From Dryas octopetala (taxonomy: Eukaryota; Streptophyta; Magnoliopsida; Rosales; Rosaceae), in assembly GCA_963921425.1 (NCBI GenBank), contig OY992838.1:9920001-9984000 (forward strand): 64,000 bases of DNA, read 5' to 3'. Shown here one piece after another: positions 44,336-57,749 of this stretch (positions are counted from its first letter, which is position 1; each line of letters opens with the position of its first letter). The notes beneath the pieces are model-generated. The model did no database searches. It saw nothing but the letters and a program-made list of their open reading frames with translations, and was not told the origin of the DNA. Position numbers and translations under genes: made by a program.

Positions 44336-47300
44336 TTACACTAAGATTCCATCACGATCCTCCCTTACATACTGGACATCTTCACTAATATAAGTAGACT
44401 CAATTGTTTCTTTATCTAGAGTTGCGTATGGAGAAAAATCACTCTCATTGGACATCTCTACATCATGAATGCCTCTAGGTGGTGCTTTTAGTACAACATA
44501 CCATGATGATGTATCACTTTCCCTAGAATAAAAGACTTGCTTCGCTTGTGGTGCCAAAATAAAAGGATCTTTTTCAAAGGCTGATTTTCCATCAGGGAGG
44601 TTAACTAATATAAAACCATCTTCTACCTTGACACCATTTGAAATATTAGCCCAATCACACTTAAACACAGGAACACTAAATTTGTGGTAATCTAGTAAAA
44701 TGATATCCTTTAGAATCCCATAGTAAGAGATGTTTCCCATAACTTGATTGGGATCTTTTGCACTAGATCTACAAAGAGTGTTAGCTTCAATGGATACACC
44801 GCTATTTTGTGTTGACTTCTCAGTATCCTTTGTACGAAAACGGAGTCTGTTAATAATATATCCAGAATAAGACATAGCATAACTTCTAGGTCCATATGCA
44901 AGCCAATAAAGTGTGTCACTGATCCCATCTTCTTGGACCTTAATCTGTTTAAGTAAAAATTTAGTTAGAGATCACTAACTAAATGTAAATGCAAAAGGCA
45001 GATTGGCAGCAAATTAAAAAAATACTCAACCACCTTATTTGACAACCATTCCCTAAATTGGTCTGTGTGCCTCTTTTCTAATAGGCTTTCATACTTTGGA
45101 TTTCTAAGTCTGGCATCTTCTTGTTTCAACTCCTCTTTGTGCATTCTAATATATCAAACCAAATAGAAATTAACAAAATTAAAAAAAAAAAAACTTAAGA
45201 TAATTGTTCCTAAAATAAGGGTTATAGTCATCTAACTTACTCAAAATACGGCTCAACTTCTGCACTATTACGTAACACATAACAATGAGCAATTTCTCTC
45301 ATATCATCATCCAAAATAATTGGTACCCCAGTAGTGAATGTATGTCCTCCAAATAATATTCTTTCATCATCCCAATCTTCATTGCGATCATGTCGAGTAC
45401 CAATTATACTTGCTTGTTCCATGTATCCACTACAAAACCTCATACATTCTTCAGCTAGATAACGCTCAGCTATGCACCCTTCGGGTCGTGCACGATTTTT
45501 TACATACCCCTTCAATACTTTCATATATCTAGAGAAATGGTGTATGGGATAAAAATTATGTTAGTTAGATTTGAGATAAGTGAATTTTATAAATAAAAAT
45601 AAAATTCAATAATGATAGTACCTTTCAAATGGGTACATCCAACGATATTGTACTGGACCACACCGTTGAGCTTCCCGTGCTAAGTGAATCGTCAAGTGAA
45701 TCATAATGTCGAAAAAAGAAGGAGGAAAAAACCTTTCAAACATGCACAAAGTCTCTACAACTTCTGTTTCCATTTCTTCTAATTTATTACCATCAATCAC
45801 CCTCTGGCACAATTCATTAAAAAATGCAGACAGCCTGAAGATTGCATTCCTTGTCCCATTTGGTAAGAGGCCTCTTATTGCTACTGACAATAGTTGCTGC
45901 ATTAGAACATGATGATCATGAGATTTAAGGCCCATTATTTTGCATTCCTCTAATGAGATGCAATTCCCAATATTGGATCCATATCCGTCTGGTAACTTTA
46001 AAGTATATAACCTCTTAAGAAATGTTTCTTTCTCATTCTTGGAAAGCATGTGCATTGCTGCTGGCAAATACATCCTGCTGCCTCTTTCTACTGGATGCAA
46101 AGCATGCCTAATGTTCATCACTTGCAAATCTCTACGAGATTTCAACCCATCTTTTGATTTTCCTTTTATATTCAACAATGTGCTAACAATGCTATCACAA
46201 ACATTTTTTTCCACATGCATAACATCCAAGTTATGACGCAAGAGTAATCCCTACAAAATTATCAAAAGAAAATAATTGCATCATGGTTTAAATTAACACC
46301 CAAAATAAAAACTGATGGTCTAAAATATTAAACAAGTAATATAGTGTTAAACATATACCTCCCAATATGGCAAGTCAAAAAAAATTGACTTTTTTTTCCA
46401 CATTTGTACCTCTTTTGGGTCTCTCTTCCTTTTCTTCTTTGTTTTCTTTCCCCAATCATTCACAATATCTTTCACTTCTTGTAAGACTTGTTGACTGGTT
46501 AATGGTTTAGGCCTTCTTTTAGTTTCTTCATGTCCATCAAACCAACTTTTCTTTTTTCGAAAAGGATGAGTTGCTGCAAGAAACCGTCGGTGATCCATAT
46601 ACACCACCTTCTTACTGTGGAGTAAATATTTTGAGCATGTACCAAGACCACATATAGGACAAGCTGCTTTCCCTTTTGTTGTACATCCAGCTAAGTTTCC
46701 ATATGCTGGAAAATCATTTATTGTCCACATTAAAATAGCTTTCAATTTGAACATTGCCTTATTGTATGAATCATACATGTCCACCCCGTTGTTCCATAGT
46801 TCCTTCAAGTCCTCTATAAGGGGCTCTAAATAAACATCTATATCATTCCCTGGCTGTTTTGGACCTGGAATTAATAGACTCAACATTAAGTTTTCCTTCA
46901 ACATGCTTAACCCTGGGGGAAGGTTATAAATCACTAGTATCACTGGCCAGCAACTATATCTAGAACTAAGGTCACCGAAAGGGTTAAATCCATCAGTTGC
47001 TAGTCCAAGTCTAAGATTGCGTGCTTCCAAACCAAATTCAGGCCATTTCCTATTAATTGTATTCCATGCTGGTGAATCAACTGGATGACGCATCTTTCCG
47101 TCTTGACTTTGATTATTAGAATGCCAAGTTAACTGCTGTGCTTTTTCCACTGACTTGAACATCCTCTTAAATCTTGGTATTATAGGAAAGTAGCGTAAAA
47201 TTTTCACTGGAACTCCCTTTTGAACCTTTTTAGTGCGTTGGTTTAACTTCCATCTTGAAGTGCTGCATTTTGGGCATGTCTCCATATCTTTTTTTTCTTT

Positions 47301-48006
47301 CCAAAATAAACAACAATCGTTGGAGCATGCATCTATCTTCTCATACCCTAGATCAAATGCTTTCAATAACCTTTTTGTTGAGTAAATCGAATCAGGAAGA
47401 CTGTTTCCATCAGGCAGCATATCTCGAAATATCTGAAGATATTCTGTAAAACCAATATCAGACAAACCATGTACAGCTTTAAGCTTGTACAAAAGTACAA
47501 CTGCAGACAGCCTAGTGTACTTTTTACATCCTGTATAAAGGGGAGACTCAGCATCTTCCAACTTTTGCGTGAAATCTTCCTCTGCTCTTTCACCAAATGG
47601 TTCTCCATGACGTAAATCTTGATCATACACATCTTTATACATTCTATATGTGTCTGATATATCAACATCTTCACATTCTACATTCATGTGTGGACTTTCC
47701 CCATGAAGGACCCATGTAGTATATCTAGGATCCATTCCTTTGATAACCAAGTGTTCATAAACAACATCAGCATGGTGAGAGCGAAGGTTTCGACATTTAG
47801 TGCAAGGGCATATGATATTACCAAAATTCCCTGCGCTTGTCTGAGCCATATTGACAAAGTTTCTAGCTGCATCTTGGTATTCTTTAGAACGTCTACACAT
47901 AAAACTAATCATTATTATTGTTTAAAATTGACTATACTATGTTTTAGTATTTTCTATAACAAAGTAATTGGAAAGACCTTTCAAGATACACCCATGTCTT
48001 GTCCAT
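44336..48006 (-). CDS. CACTA TNP2-like transposase, six exons, intact
   Basis: Exons 48006-47978, 47892-46359, 46250-45622, 45528-45241, 45145-45034 and 44944-44336 join in frame to 1066 aa. The N-terminus (MDKTWVYLERRSKEYQ, then CPCTKCRN and TWVLHGE) is the transposase-associated domain. The long second exon is the TNP2 core (YTRLSAVVLLYKLKAVHGLS, GLATDGFNPFG, CPICG). Exons 3-4 carry the DUF4218 region (LPYWEGLLLRHNLDVMHVEK; QCGPVQYRWMYPFER-like end) and the last exon the DUF4216 region (FKCDWANISNGVKV, PFILAPQAKQVFY). No stop or frameshift is seen across 3.2 kb of coding sequence, which suggests an active or recently active element. It catalyses excision and insertion at the CACTA ends in the nucleus. 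Confidence 0.92.
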
Positions 48007-50370
48007 CATATATAAAGCCTGCTCTCACGTGTGCACATATATCCTGATTTGAATATATTGGATCATATTATACCATGTACCAGTTAGCTTAACATAGATA
48101 TCCATGTACTAATGAAGAAAAGGATGAGAGAATATGCAATTTATACTTTCTAACTATTGGGTTGCTAATATGCAATTTTGTGGTTGAAGCAATTATAAAG
48201 AAGCAAGTCTAGTTTAAATAAAATAGTGAGTATAATGTTGCAATGCCATTGTTATATTCAACAATTCAATTAAGGGCTTTCAAATGTTACCTGAGAATGG
48301 AATTAGCAATAATGAGTTTTATTAGCTGATTTTGTGCCCTCTGTTTTTTTCCTTCAAAAACCTGTAACAGAAAGGCAATTCCCAATTGACTTATTTCTAA
48401 GATATCACATAAAAAAGACAGCAACCAAAATCTATTTGATGCAGACAAGTATACATTCAATATTCACACATGTTTAATAAAAAAAGTACAAGAGAATGCT
48501 TGATCAAGACAAAAGTAGCCTCTTTATAAACATATATAGTCAATTTGATAAAACAGCCACAAGTACAAAAAATTATTTGTTATGGTTTTAATCAGTATAT
48601 ATAGATTACTCTATGAATAACAAACATTGTGATACAAGATTTACGAGGGTCTATCAAAAGTCACTCTATGATTAGTAATGAAGGTGCATGAGATAGAATA
48701 GTAATAACACTCCAATCACAAGAAAATTGCTATAACCCACAAGCCACCACAGATAGAATAGTAAAAACTTGAATGCCTTCAGGGAAAAATATCTCAAGAG
48801 AACATTAAAAATGTCACATTTTTATTTGTACACATCTAATTTCATTCCTCCCAGGCTTCAATCGAGGCTAGATTAATTGCATAATTCATTTAAAAGAGTA
48901 ATTCACTGTTGTAAATTGTGTGATGTAGCCATACCCAAAAGAAAAGTTTATGGTGTATCATCATATACATCTAAGGCAATGAATCCAGGAGGTAATAGTT
49001 TATTGCTGAAAAATAGTATCTTATAAAATCTACCTGCCATCCTTGGTCAAGAAATAGTTTTTCCTTGCCTCTAATGTTGGTGTATCATGTATGCCCAAGA
49101 GTGCACAGCCTCGACTCTGAAAATACAAACACTAGCATTATTATGTGCATATCAAATATTTATTGCAGATAAGATGAGATAGTGTTGAGCAACATAGTTT
49201 CACCAAAAGCAATAAACGGTTAAAATTTTACAAGTTTCACAAGCAGTGACACAGACCAACAAGGTGTAAGTGTCTAGCCTAGACGATCTTCAAATGATAA
49301 GCATGTGTTTTAATTAATTTATCTATTTATTCTTTTCTTTACAAGAGATTTTATTGAAAAAAAAAACAGGAAAAAAAGAAAAAAGAAAAAGAGATGGTAC
49401 AGTACACAAAAGGTAAACATTATTGCATTTATTTGCCCTGTTCTCAGGCAAACGCTGGCAAATGGGAGGAAAGGAAATTTTTTCCTGCTTATCACAGAAA
49501 CACTTTGCAATCAATATAATGAGTCTAATTTTTTCATGATAATATTGGATTATAGCATCATTATAATCCATCTCCTTGAAAAGAATCGCCATGAATACAT
49601 TAGACTCCATCTCCTTTAATGTTAGACTGCAAATCAAAAGCCTTACACATCCTTGAATATCTTCTAAAACTCAGGTACAATACAAAAATTCGTATGAATT
49701 TCAAGTTCCCATAGATTTGGTTCTCACCAAATTTCCAATTAAATCTTTTTTGGTTCTATGATACAGAGACATACAAACAGAGTGTGTGAGGGATTCATCA
49801 ACAGAAAAAAGAAAGAAACAAAAGAGGGAGCAATAAAAAGGAAAAAAAATAAAATTGCTATCATGAATGATGATACCCACACCCATAAAAATTACTATCA
49901 TGAATGATGATACCCACATCCAATTTCGTCTGATCCATAGTACCCACTACTCAAGCGCGATTGTCCAAAGCTCTAACCACTGGAACAGTGTGAGCTACTG
50001 AAACAACTGGATCGACTAGTGTGAGCTATTTCCAAACAAAGAAACAAAAAATGAAAAGTAAGAAGAAGAAGAGAAACGTACAGATTTTTTACTTCTTAAC
50101 ACATGCCACTGACGTCGTACCAAGATCACTGGGTAAGAGAAACAGAAAGCACCACTGGATTTTGGGTATTTTTGAAGAACCTCATACCTCTAAGGTTTAG
50201 GGTTGAATTCTAAGTCACTTTTGTACGATCATGATTTGAGAGATGATAACCCATTATAATGATGAAATTTTTGCGCGCGAAGAATGAAATTGGCGGAAGA
50301 ATGAAAACTCATAAAAAAATCTGGAGTTAACAACATTTCTCTTGCGTGGTAAAGGTTAGGGATTTTAAGG
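48007..50370 (-). other. CACTA 5' leader and promoter region
   Basis: No coding exon was recognised in about 2.4 kb upstream of the transposase start. It probably contains the promoter, leader and perhaps a non-coding exon. A direct repeat (TACCCACACCCATAAAAATTACTATCATGAATGATGA-like unit) occurs near 49855-49920. The right end is GC-richer around 50100-50390. Confidence 0.55.
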
Positions 50371-50709
50371 CGTAAAGGTAACGTTGCAAATAAACAATAT
50401 CAGGTGTTTTGTTTAAATTAGACAAACTTAACATCTTATGCAACATTTTATCAAGTAAATGTTATAAATATTTATGATTAACAGCATTTATGTATTAAAT
50501 GTTGTAAATTTAATGTTGCAAAAAGTTACTTTTCTTGTAGTGTGTCCTCAGTTTTGACGTGGACAAATGAGAGATTGCCATGTGTCTAAAGGGAAAAACC
50601 ATTCTGAAACCAAACACCCCCTTTCTGTTCCCTTTCTGTCTTTTCTCTTCTTTCCTATGCCATGACAGATCTGCGCCATCTGCCATTAGCTGCCTTCATT
50701 GCTCATAAG

Positions 50710-51977
50710 CAAGGAATAAAATTTCAAATTTCGAGAAAATTTTAATGAAAATTTCCACGGAAATTTCGAAGATTTTTAAATTTCGACAAAAATTAGACGG
50801 AAACGATGAAAATTATTATCAAAATACGGAAATTTTGAATAAAATTTTACCATATGTTTATTTAACATATTATCTACTACATTGATAAAAAATATTGAAA
50901 AAACCAAATTATATGATAGATTTCATGTAATATGTGATGAATATAATGCGCGCTGGAGGTAAATACTGTTAAATAAAATTAATATAATGAATAAATAAAA
51001 TTACTATATTTTTTATACTCTATAATCTATACACTAAACCTTATACTTTATATGCCTTAATATTACATTAAACCCTATATACTCTATATTCTTTAAGATA
51101 TTGTATAAGATATTAAAATTTATGCCCTTTAGAGTATTTTTAATTATTTTTTATATAAAAATGTATTATAATTTATGGTTTAAAAATAGCTAAACGAAAT
51201 CTCAAAAGAATCAAACGAAACCTCAAACTCTTTTTTTTCTTTCCAATTACCCAAAAACCTCAAACCTTAATCAACCCTAAACCTTTTTTTTTTTTTCTTT
51301 TTCTTTTTTCTTTTCTTTTTTTTCTTTTTCTTTTCTTTTTTTTATTTTTCTTCTTTTTCTTTCCTTTTCTTTCTTTTTCTTTTTTTCTTTTTTTCTTCTT
51401 TCCTTCCTGGCTTCCACTTCTTCTCGTGGGGCGTGAGTGCATGACCTACAGACCTTCCTTCTTCCCTTGCCTTTTTTTTTCTTTTTCTTTCCTTTTCTTT
51501 CCTCTTCTTTTTTTCTTCTTTCCTTCCTGGCTTCCACTTCTTCCCTTTCATTTCTATCTCTCCCAAGTCTCAGCCGCCACTGCTAGCAGCGACTCAGCAT
51601 ATCTGCATATGGCATATCAATATATCATTGATATCTATTTGTCTTCTCTCTCCTTCGGTCCTCCTTCTCCAGCGCCGATCTGATTTTCTCCCTCACCGAT
51701 CTGATTTTCTTTTCTCTCTGTTCTCTCTGTTCTCTCTCTTCCCTCACCAATCATGCCGGTGCTGAGTTTGTAATTGCCAAGGAGAAGACAGAGCAAAATG
51801 GCTGGGTTTTGTTGATCGGAGCGAAATTTCGTCAAATTTCGGCGAAATTTCAAAAAATTCGATAATTTCGGCGAAATATTAGCGAAAAATTCATAAACTA
51901 GTGTTAAAATTTCCATACCCCTAAATAACGAAATTTTCGGCGAAATTTCGCCGAAAATTTCGAAATTTAACTCACTG
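50710..51977. mobile_element. hAT-type nonautonomous element, CAAGG family (arm 2 copy)
   Basis: Duplicate of 8476-9731 with the same CTCATAAG duplication (50702-50709 and 51978-51985). Here the left end is CAAGGAATAAAATTTC, closer to a canonical hAT end than the arm 1 copy (CAAGAAAT). Interior pyrimidine tracts differ in length between the copies. Confidence 0.82.
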
Positions 51978-52708
51978 CTCATAAGTCATAAGTTATAACC
52001 TTGTAATTAAATTTCATGGCATTAAAAAAAAAAAACCTTGTAATTACATTTCAAAAATTTCTTTTTTTTGAGATTTTGAAATATTATCCATATAATTTTG
52101 TAGTTAGTGGACTAAAATTTGGTTTTCAAAATTTATTTTTTATAATTAATGAATCAAAATTTTTATATTTTTTAATTCTTAAAATTCAAAATTTAATTCC
52201 TTTAACCTATTATGGGCAATTCTGGCAGCTTTTGATTTGTTCACGTCAAAACTGAGGACATATGAGGACCAAGTATTTCCCTTTTAGGAGAAAAAACAAT
52301 TTGGGGCTCTTCGACCGATATGTCTTAGCCGGCCCTATAGCAGACAAAAAAATCTACATAACGTGTTGATTCATTTGGTTATAAAAAATAATTGCCCAAA
52401 GAAAAAACGCCCAATAATGATGATTTCTGCCAGTTGACAAACAGCTGGTGTGCTATGAGGAGAGATGATAGAGGCAAAGTAGATCAAAATTGACTACTTG
52501 TATCATTAAGTAGAAGAAAAAAAAAAGTTAGTTTCTAATATTATTGTTAATGTAAACAAGCCACTTCAAATGCGGCACCGCAAATACTGCCGTTAATTTA
52601 TCAGCTATTTTTTTTTAGCCAAGGTCAATTTATCAGCTATGTAAAGCTTTATGAGAGAAACTTGGTTGTCCCCATTATACGAAATGTGATGCATCACATG
52701 CAAAAGAG

Positions 52709-52771
<63 letters not shown>

Positions 52772-52801
52772 TTCTCTCTTTTCCTCTCTTTCTTATTTTC
52801 T

Positions 52802-53310
52802 TGTGATGCGACGTTCTTTATAACGGAAACAAACAAGTTTTTCTCAAGAAGCTTTATAGCACAAATCAATAGACATTGGTTCTTGGTTTCTTTCTTTTTT
52901 TTGGGCAAAACAAGCCTATTTGAGTTTGAAGTTGACTAATTCTTGAGCTTCCTACGCCTCCTTCCCATTTGTAGTTTTTGTGATGCCACATCCCCTATAA
53001 CGGAGAGAGACAAGTTTTTCTCAAGCTTTATAGCACAACTCAATAGACATTAGTTCTTTTCTTTTCTTTTATGGGCAAAACAAGCCCATTTGAGTTCGAA
53101 GTTGACTTATTCTTGAGCTTCCTACGCCTCATTCTCATTTGTAGTTTTTGTGATGCCACGTCCCCTATAACGGAGACAGACAAGTTTTTCTCAAGCTTTA
53201 TAGCACAAATCAATAGACATTGGTTCTTTTCTCTTCTTTTTTTTGGGCAAAACAAGCCCATTTGAGTTTGAAGTTGACTTATTCTTGAGCTTCTTACGCC
53301 TCCTTCCCAT
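52802..53310 (+). repeat. Tandem repeat of about 170 bp (arm 2 copy)
   Basis: Same three-unit array as 10544-11052, with units starting at about 52802, 52979 and 53149, preceded by a longer GA microsatellite (about 52718-52768) than in arm 1. Confidence 0.82.
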
Positions 53311-53887
53311 TAGGCCTGGGCATTGGGCGGGTGGGTCGGCTTGGAGCCCAACCCATCTCTGACTATACGGGTCGGTGAGAGTTGGCTCGGCTCTTTGTCG
53401 GGGACGGGTCGGAAGCAATCGGAAACGACTCGGCCGAGAAGGAGAAGGAGAAGGAGAAACTGAGGATAGGAGAGAAGAAGGAAGAAAGGATCCAAATTAG
53501 GTACTTCAAGACTGCGTAAAGCACCAACTAACCACACATGCTTCTATGGTTTGAAGTATATATACGTGCCTCATCAAATGAACTTCATGTCAAACATGCT
53601 GCATACTACACCAATGAAACATCATTAGATAGATCCTAGTCCTAAACAAGTTTCCCAAGTTCAAACCTCCTGCAAGTCTCACTCTCTCCTGCAACTCTCT
53701 CTCTCTTTCATCTGCAGCTTTATCTCTCTCGCCTGTCACTCTCTCTCGCGGCTCGGCTCGGCTTCGGCGGGCAGTAGAGGACGGAACCCGCCACCCAAGC
53801 CGCCTCTATCGGGGTGGGTCAGCTTGAGGCTAAACGGCCGGCGGTGCGGTTGGAGTCGAGGGTTGGACGGGTTGATGCCCACCCCTA
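53311..53887. mobile_element. Short hAT-type element, TAGGG family (arm 2 copy)
   Basis: Partner of 11053-11631, with the CTTCCCAT duplication at 53303-53310 and 53888-53895. Nearly identical, GC-rich, non-coding. Confidence 0.87.
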
Positions 53888-53895
53888 CTTCCCAT

Positions 53896-54520
53896 TTGTA
53901 GTTTTGCAAGATACGTATTCATGAAAGTGCACACAATAATAGATGACATGTGCACTGATCACATTTGTGCTCACCATGATAATATTGATTACTGAATAAA
54001 TCGTAATTTATTATATAACATGAGTCTCGTAGTTCAGGGACTGGACTTCCGTTTCCAACGTTGATTCACTTGAGTGGTTGGTCTTGGATTCACCATTCAC
54101 TCCACTCTACTTGTTAAGTTTGTCAATTCCTTTAGAATTTAAGAATTAGTTTTTCAATTTTGTGTTGGAGGAATGGAATATGTTTTTGGCCCCGTTTGGG
54201 ATTGCGGTGGAGGACCCAAAAGCTGCTGTGGATGACAATTCTCAATCTACAGCAGTTTTGGTGTTTGGTAAAAAAATAAAAAACTGTTTTTCCCCACAAT
54301 TCTCAACTTCTCACAACAAAAACAGAAAGTAGGTTTCTAGGTGCTTTAGAAAACTGCAGTGACTCACAACAACAATGAATATTTTATTTTACCCATAATA
54401 CCCTCATTGATTTCTATAATTTTTATTTGTTTATTTTAAATTAAAAAATATGTTCATTATTAGTTATATTTTATATTGTGATAATTAATTATGATATTTT
54501 ATTTATACGATTAAAATTAT
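53896..54520. other. Gene-free stretch of duplication arm 2
   Basis: Near-identical to 11640-12264 of arm 1. No gene was recognised. Confidence 0.6.
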
Positions 54521-54528
54521 AATATACC

Positions 54529-55166
54529 CAAGGAATAAAATTTCGGGTTTCGAGGAAATTTCGATGGAAATTTCGACGGAAATTTCGAAGATTTTTAAAT
54601 TTCGACAAAAATTCGACGGAAACGATGGAAATTATTATCAAAATACGGAAATTTTGAATGAAACTTCACAATATGTTTATTTAACATATTATCTACTACA
54701 TTGAAAAAAACCAAATTATATGGTAGGTTTCATGTGATATGTGATGAATATAATGCGCGCTGGAGGCAAATACTGTTAAATAAAATTAGTATAATGAATA
54801 AATGAAATTAGTATATTCTTTATACTTTATAATCTATACACTAAATCCTAATATTAAACTCTATATACCCTAATTTTATACTCTATAATTTATACACTAA
54901 ACCCTATATATTTTATAATGTATACTCTATATTATTTAGAATATAATATATAATATTAGAGTTTAGGCCTTTTAAGATATTTTAAATTATTTTTTTATAT
55001 AAAAATATATTAGATTTAAAAACAACTAAACAAAACCCCAAAACGGCCAAACGAAACTCCAAACATTTTTTTTTCTTTCCAATTGCCCAAAGGCCCTAAA
55101 CCCCAATCAATCCTAAATCTTTTTTTTTTTTTCTTTCCTTTTCTTTTATTTTCTTTTTTCTTTTTA

Positions 55167-55197
<31 letters not shown>

Positions 55198-56053
55198 CTT
55201 TTTTTCTTTTCCTTTCTTTTTTCTTTTTTTTCTTCTTTTCCTTTCTTTTTTCTTTCTTTCCTTCTTTTCCCATCTCTTTCGGTGTAGCTCAGGTGTAATT
55301 TGTACAAGCACTGAAGCACATGGTGAAAAAAATTTATGTATGTAAGTATGTATATTTGATTGGCAAAAAAAAAAACTATGTATATTTGATTGTTAATTTG
55401 TACTTAAAAATAACTTTGTGGGTTTTATTTATTTAAATATATATTTAAAAAGCAATGATGGTTTTTGATTGTGATTAGTGTACTCTGCTACAAGCCTACA
55501 TCTCTGCAAGTTCCTAAGGTGTTGACACATTGGCTTTGCGTTGGTTTTCTAGTTTATTGGAATTTGCAATGAGTCCTTCCTTTTCTCCCCGTAAGAAGAC
55601 TCCAGACTCCCCACTTTTTTCTTTTTTCTTTTTCCTTTCTTTTTTTCCTTCCTCTTCCTTTTCCTTTCCTATTTCCTTCCTTTTCTCCCTATAAGCCTTC
55701 ATCCAGTGGCTATTCTCCCTGTAAGTCTTCCTCCAGTGGCCATTCTCGCCATAAGTCTTCTTCCAGTGGCCATCTTTTCTCTCCATTTCCATTATTTCAG
55801 TTACCTTTTCTTTCTCTCTCCCTCTAACTCATCTAATCTCTTCTCTCTCCTCCCTCTCTTCTCTCCGCGCCGATCTCCTCTCCCCGGCGACGACAGGCGA
55901 CAAGGCCGGCTCTCATTTTTCTCCCGTCTCTTCCACTGGTCGCTGCCTCCTCTCAGTCGAAAATTTCGCCGAAATTTCGGCGAAATTTTTTGAAATATTT
56001 GTAATATAGTGTTAAAATTTCCATACCCCTAAAAATCGAAATTTAACACCTTG
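54529..56053. mobile_element. hAT-type element, CAAGG family, private to arm 2
   Basis: It begins CAAGGAATAAAATTTCG and ends CGAAATTTAACACCTTG, with the 8-bp duplication AATATACC (54521-54528 and 56054-56061). Arm 1 keeps the single AATATACC at 12265-12272. The internal sequence is related to the copy at 50710-51977 (same GAAATTTC-rich ends, same TTTTC tract) but diverged in the middle. No transposase. It inserted after the segmental duplication. Confidence 0.9.
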
Positions 56054-56061
56054 AATATACC

Positions 56062-57350
56062 TAAAAAAATAATAGGCATACTTATTTAATAATGTTGTTC
56101 TTAAAAAAATTAATGCTAATAAAAAGTTGTAGTCAAAAATTTCAAAAACAAGTAAAAAAACATTTTATTTTTACCAAACAAATAAGTGAAATGCACTTTC
56201 AGCATCATGTCCATTTAGTAATTATACACAGTTACAGCATTTTTATATTAACAATTACCAAACACTTTGATATTGTTTTTTACACTCATAGCATTTTTTA
56301 AAACATAGTTTACCAAACACTCAACTGCTTTACTTTACAGCTGACTTTACTTCACAACTGTTTTTTCTCACAACAATACCAAACTGGCCCTTTATTTTAG
56401 AGGATGGTCCTGCGTGGTTTAAAGATTCTATTTAATCAATAAATATGTATATTTTTATCTTAATTTTTACTAAAATTCATTTTTTTTTCTAAAAAAACCT
56501 ATTATCCTTAAATGACAATTTTATATCATAAACTAAAAAATATTGTTACTAAATAGCAGTTAATTTAGTGGTATTTCTCTCCTCAACGTTGAGAGGTCTT
56601 GAATTTGAATCCCCCCACTGTCCATAATAAAAAAAAATATAAAAAACACTATTAAGACATCTCAAAAAAATCAATATACAAAGTGAGCTCTTAAACGATT
56701 TCCTGTATAATTATATCATATGAGAAATACACATCAACTGTTAACCATTATAATTATCAAATTAAGTTAGATTATGTGATTTATGTAGAAGGTTATATAA
56801 TTTTATAATTGAAAAATCACCAAAGCCAAGAGCCCCAAAACCACATGTCAAAACCACCAACATATATCATAGGAGAATGACACCCAAGCTGGAGTGAACC
56901 ACAATAACAAACCGTAAAGAAGAACAAACTTGGATAATGGGGGTGAGCATATTTTCTCTTATAAGAATGAATTATATAAGCATATATGTAATTAGGTAAG
57001 GTTTGAGTTATTAGATTGCGAAACAATTATTTTCTTTAATTCAAAACCTTGCAATCCAATTATTCAAACCTTATATGCTTACGTATACGTATGCTTATAC
57101 GAGAAAAGCTCCAGGAGTAGATTTAACATGTTACTGCAATGACCACGATATGAGAGTAGGCCAGGTACCCGGGTAATAACAGATCAGGGGCTTTGGGTAA
57201 TTGGATATGAATAAGAAAATGGAAGAGGAAGAGAGTTATGGATGTGGATGAAAAAATGAGTACCATATAGATCTAGGTTTATAAAAGATGATGTTAGGTA
57301 GTTTATATCTTTCTATGGAACGAACCAAAAGTCTTAAAATAAGTTTTTTT
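56062..57350. other. Gene-free stretch of duplication arm 2
   Basis: Matches 12273-13565 of arm 1, including the possible SINE-like remnant at about 56555-56645. No gene was recognised. Confidence 0.55.
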
Positions 57351-57354
57351 TTTT

Positions 57355-57740
57355 TGACAGTACTTGGGAGTTGGGTCACCCCACCTTCCCAAATTCTGAT
57401 TTCGGCAATGTCAGTGCATGATCGAAACCGTTTACTTTTTAGATAACCTATTAAAGATTATTTCTGAAAAAAAAATTAAATCAATCGGAAATCGTTTGAC
57501 TATATAACTGTTGTCAATTAAATAGAAAAATGGATGAGTTACAATTAAAGAGTGATTTTTTGAACAAACTGTTAATTTTTTCCATTTAATCAACAACAGT
57601 TATATAATAAAACGATTTTCGATTGAGGTTATTTTTTGCAGAGATAATATATAATAAGTGATCTAAAAAGTGGTTTCGATCATGCGCTGGCATTACCGAA
57701 ATTGCGATTTTAGGGGGTGGGGTGACCCTAAGGACTGTCC
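57355..57740. mobile_element. Foldback MITE (arm 2 copy)
   Basis: Partner of 13571-13952, with the same GACAGTACTTGGG / AAGGACTGTCC inverted ends and GATCGAAACC/GGTTTCGATC arms. Present in both arms, hence older than the duplication. Confidence 0.72.
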
Positions 57741-57749
57741 TTTTTTTTT

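Larger units (their letters stand above)
40533..50542 (-). mobile_element. CACTA (En/Spm) DNA transposon, apparently complete
   Basis: It begins CACTACAAGAAAAGTACT and ends AGTTACTTTTCTTGTAGTG, so both termini carry CACTACAAGAAAAGTA(A)CT. It is flanked by the 3-bp duplication TGT (40530-40532 and 50543-50545). Arm 1 shows the same flanking sequence with a single TGT at 8308-8310, a clean empty site. Both subterminal regions carry repeated AACGTTGCAAA-like motifs. Two minus-strand genes lie inside: a TNP2-like transposase (48006-44336) and a TNPA/Ptta-like protein (44082-41475), both assembling without stops. A 2.5-kb leader precedes the first gene. Such elements move by cut-and-paste; all visible requirements for autonomy are present. 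Confidence 0.95.
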
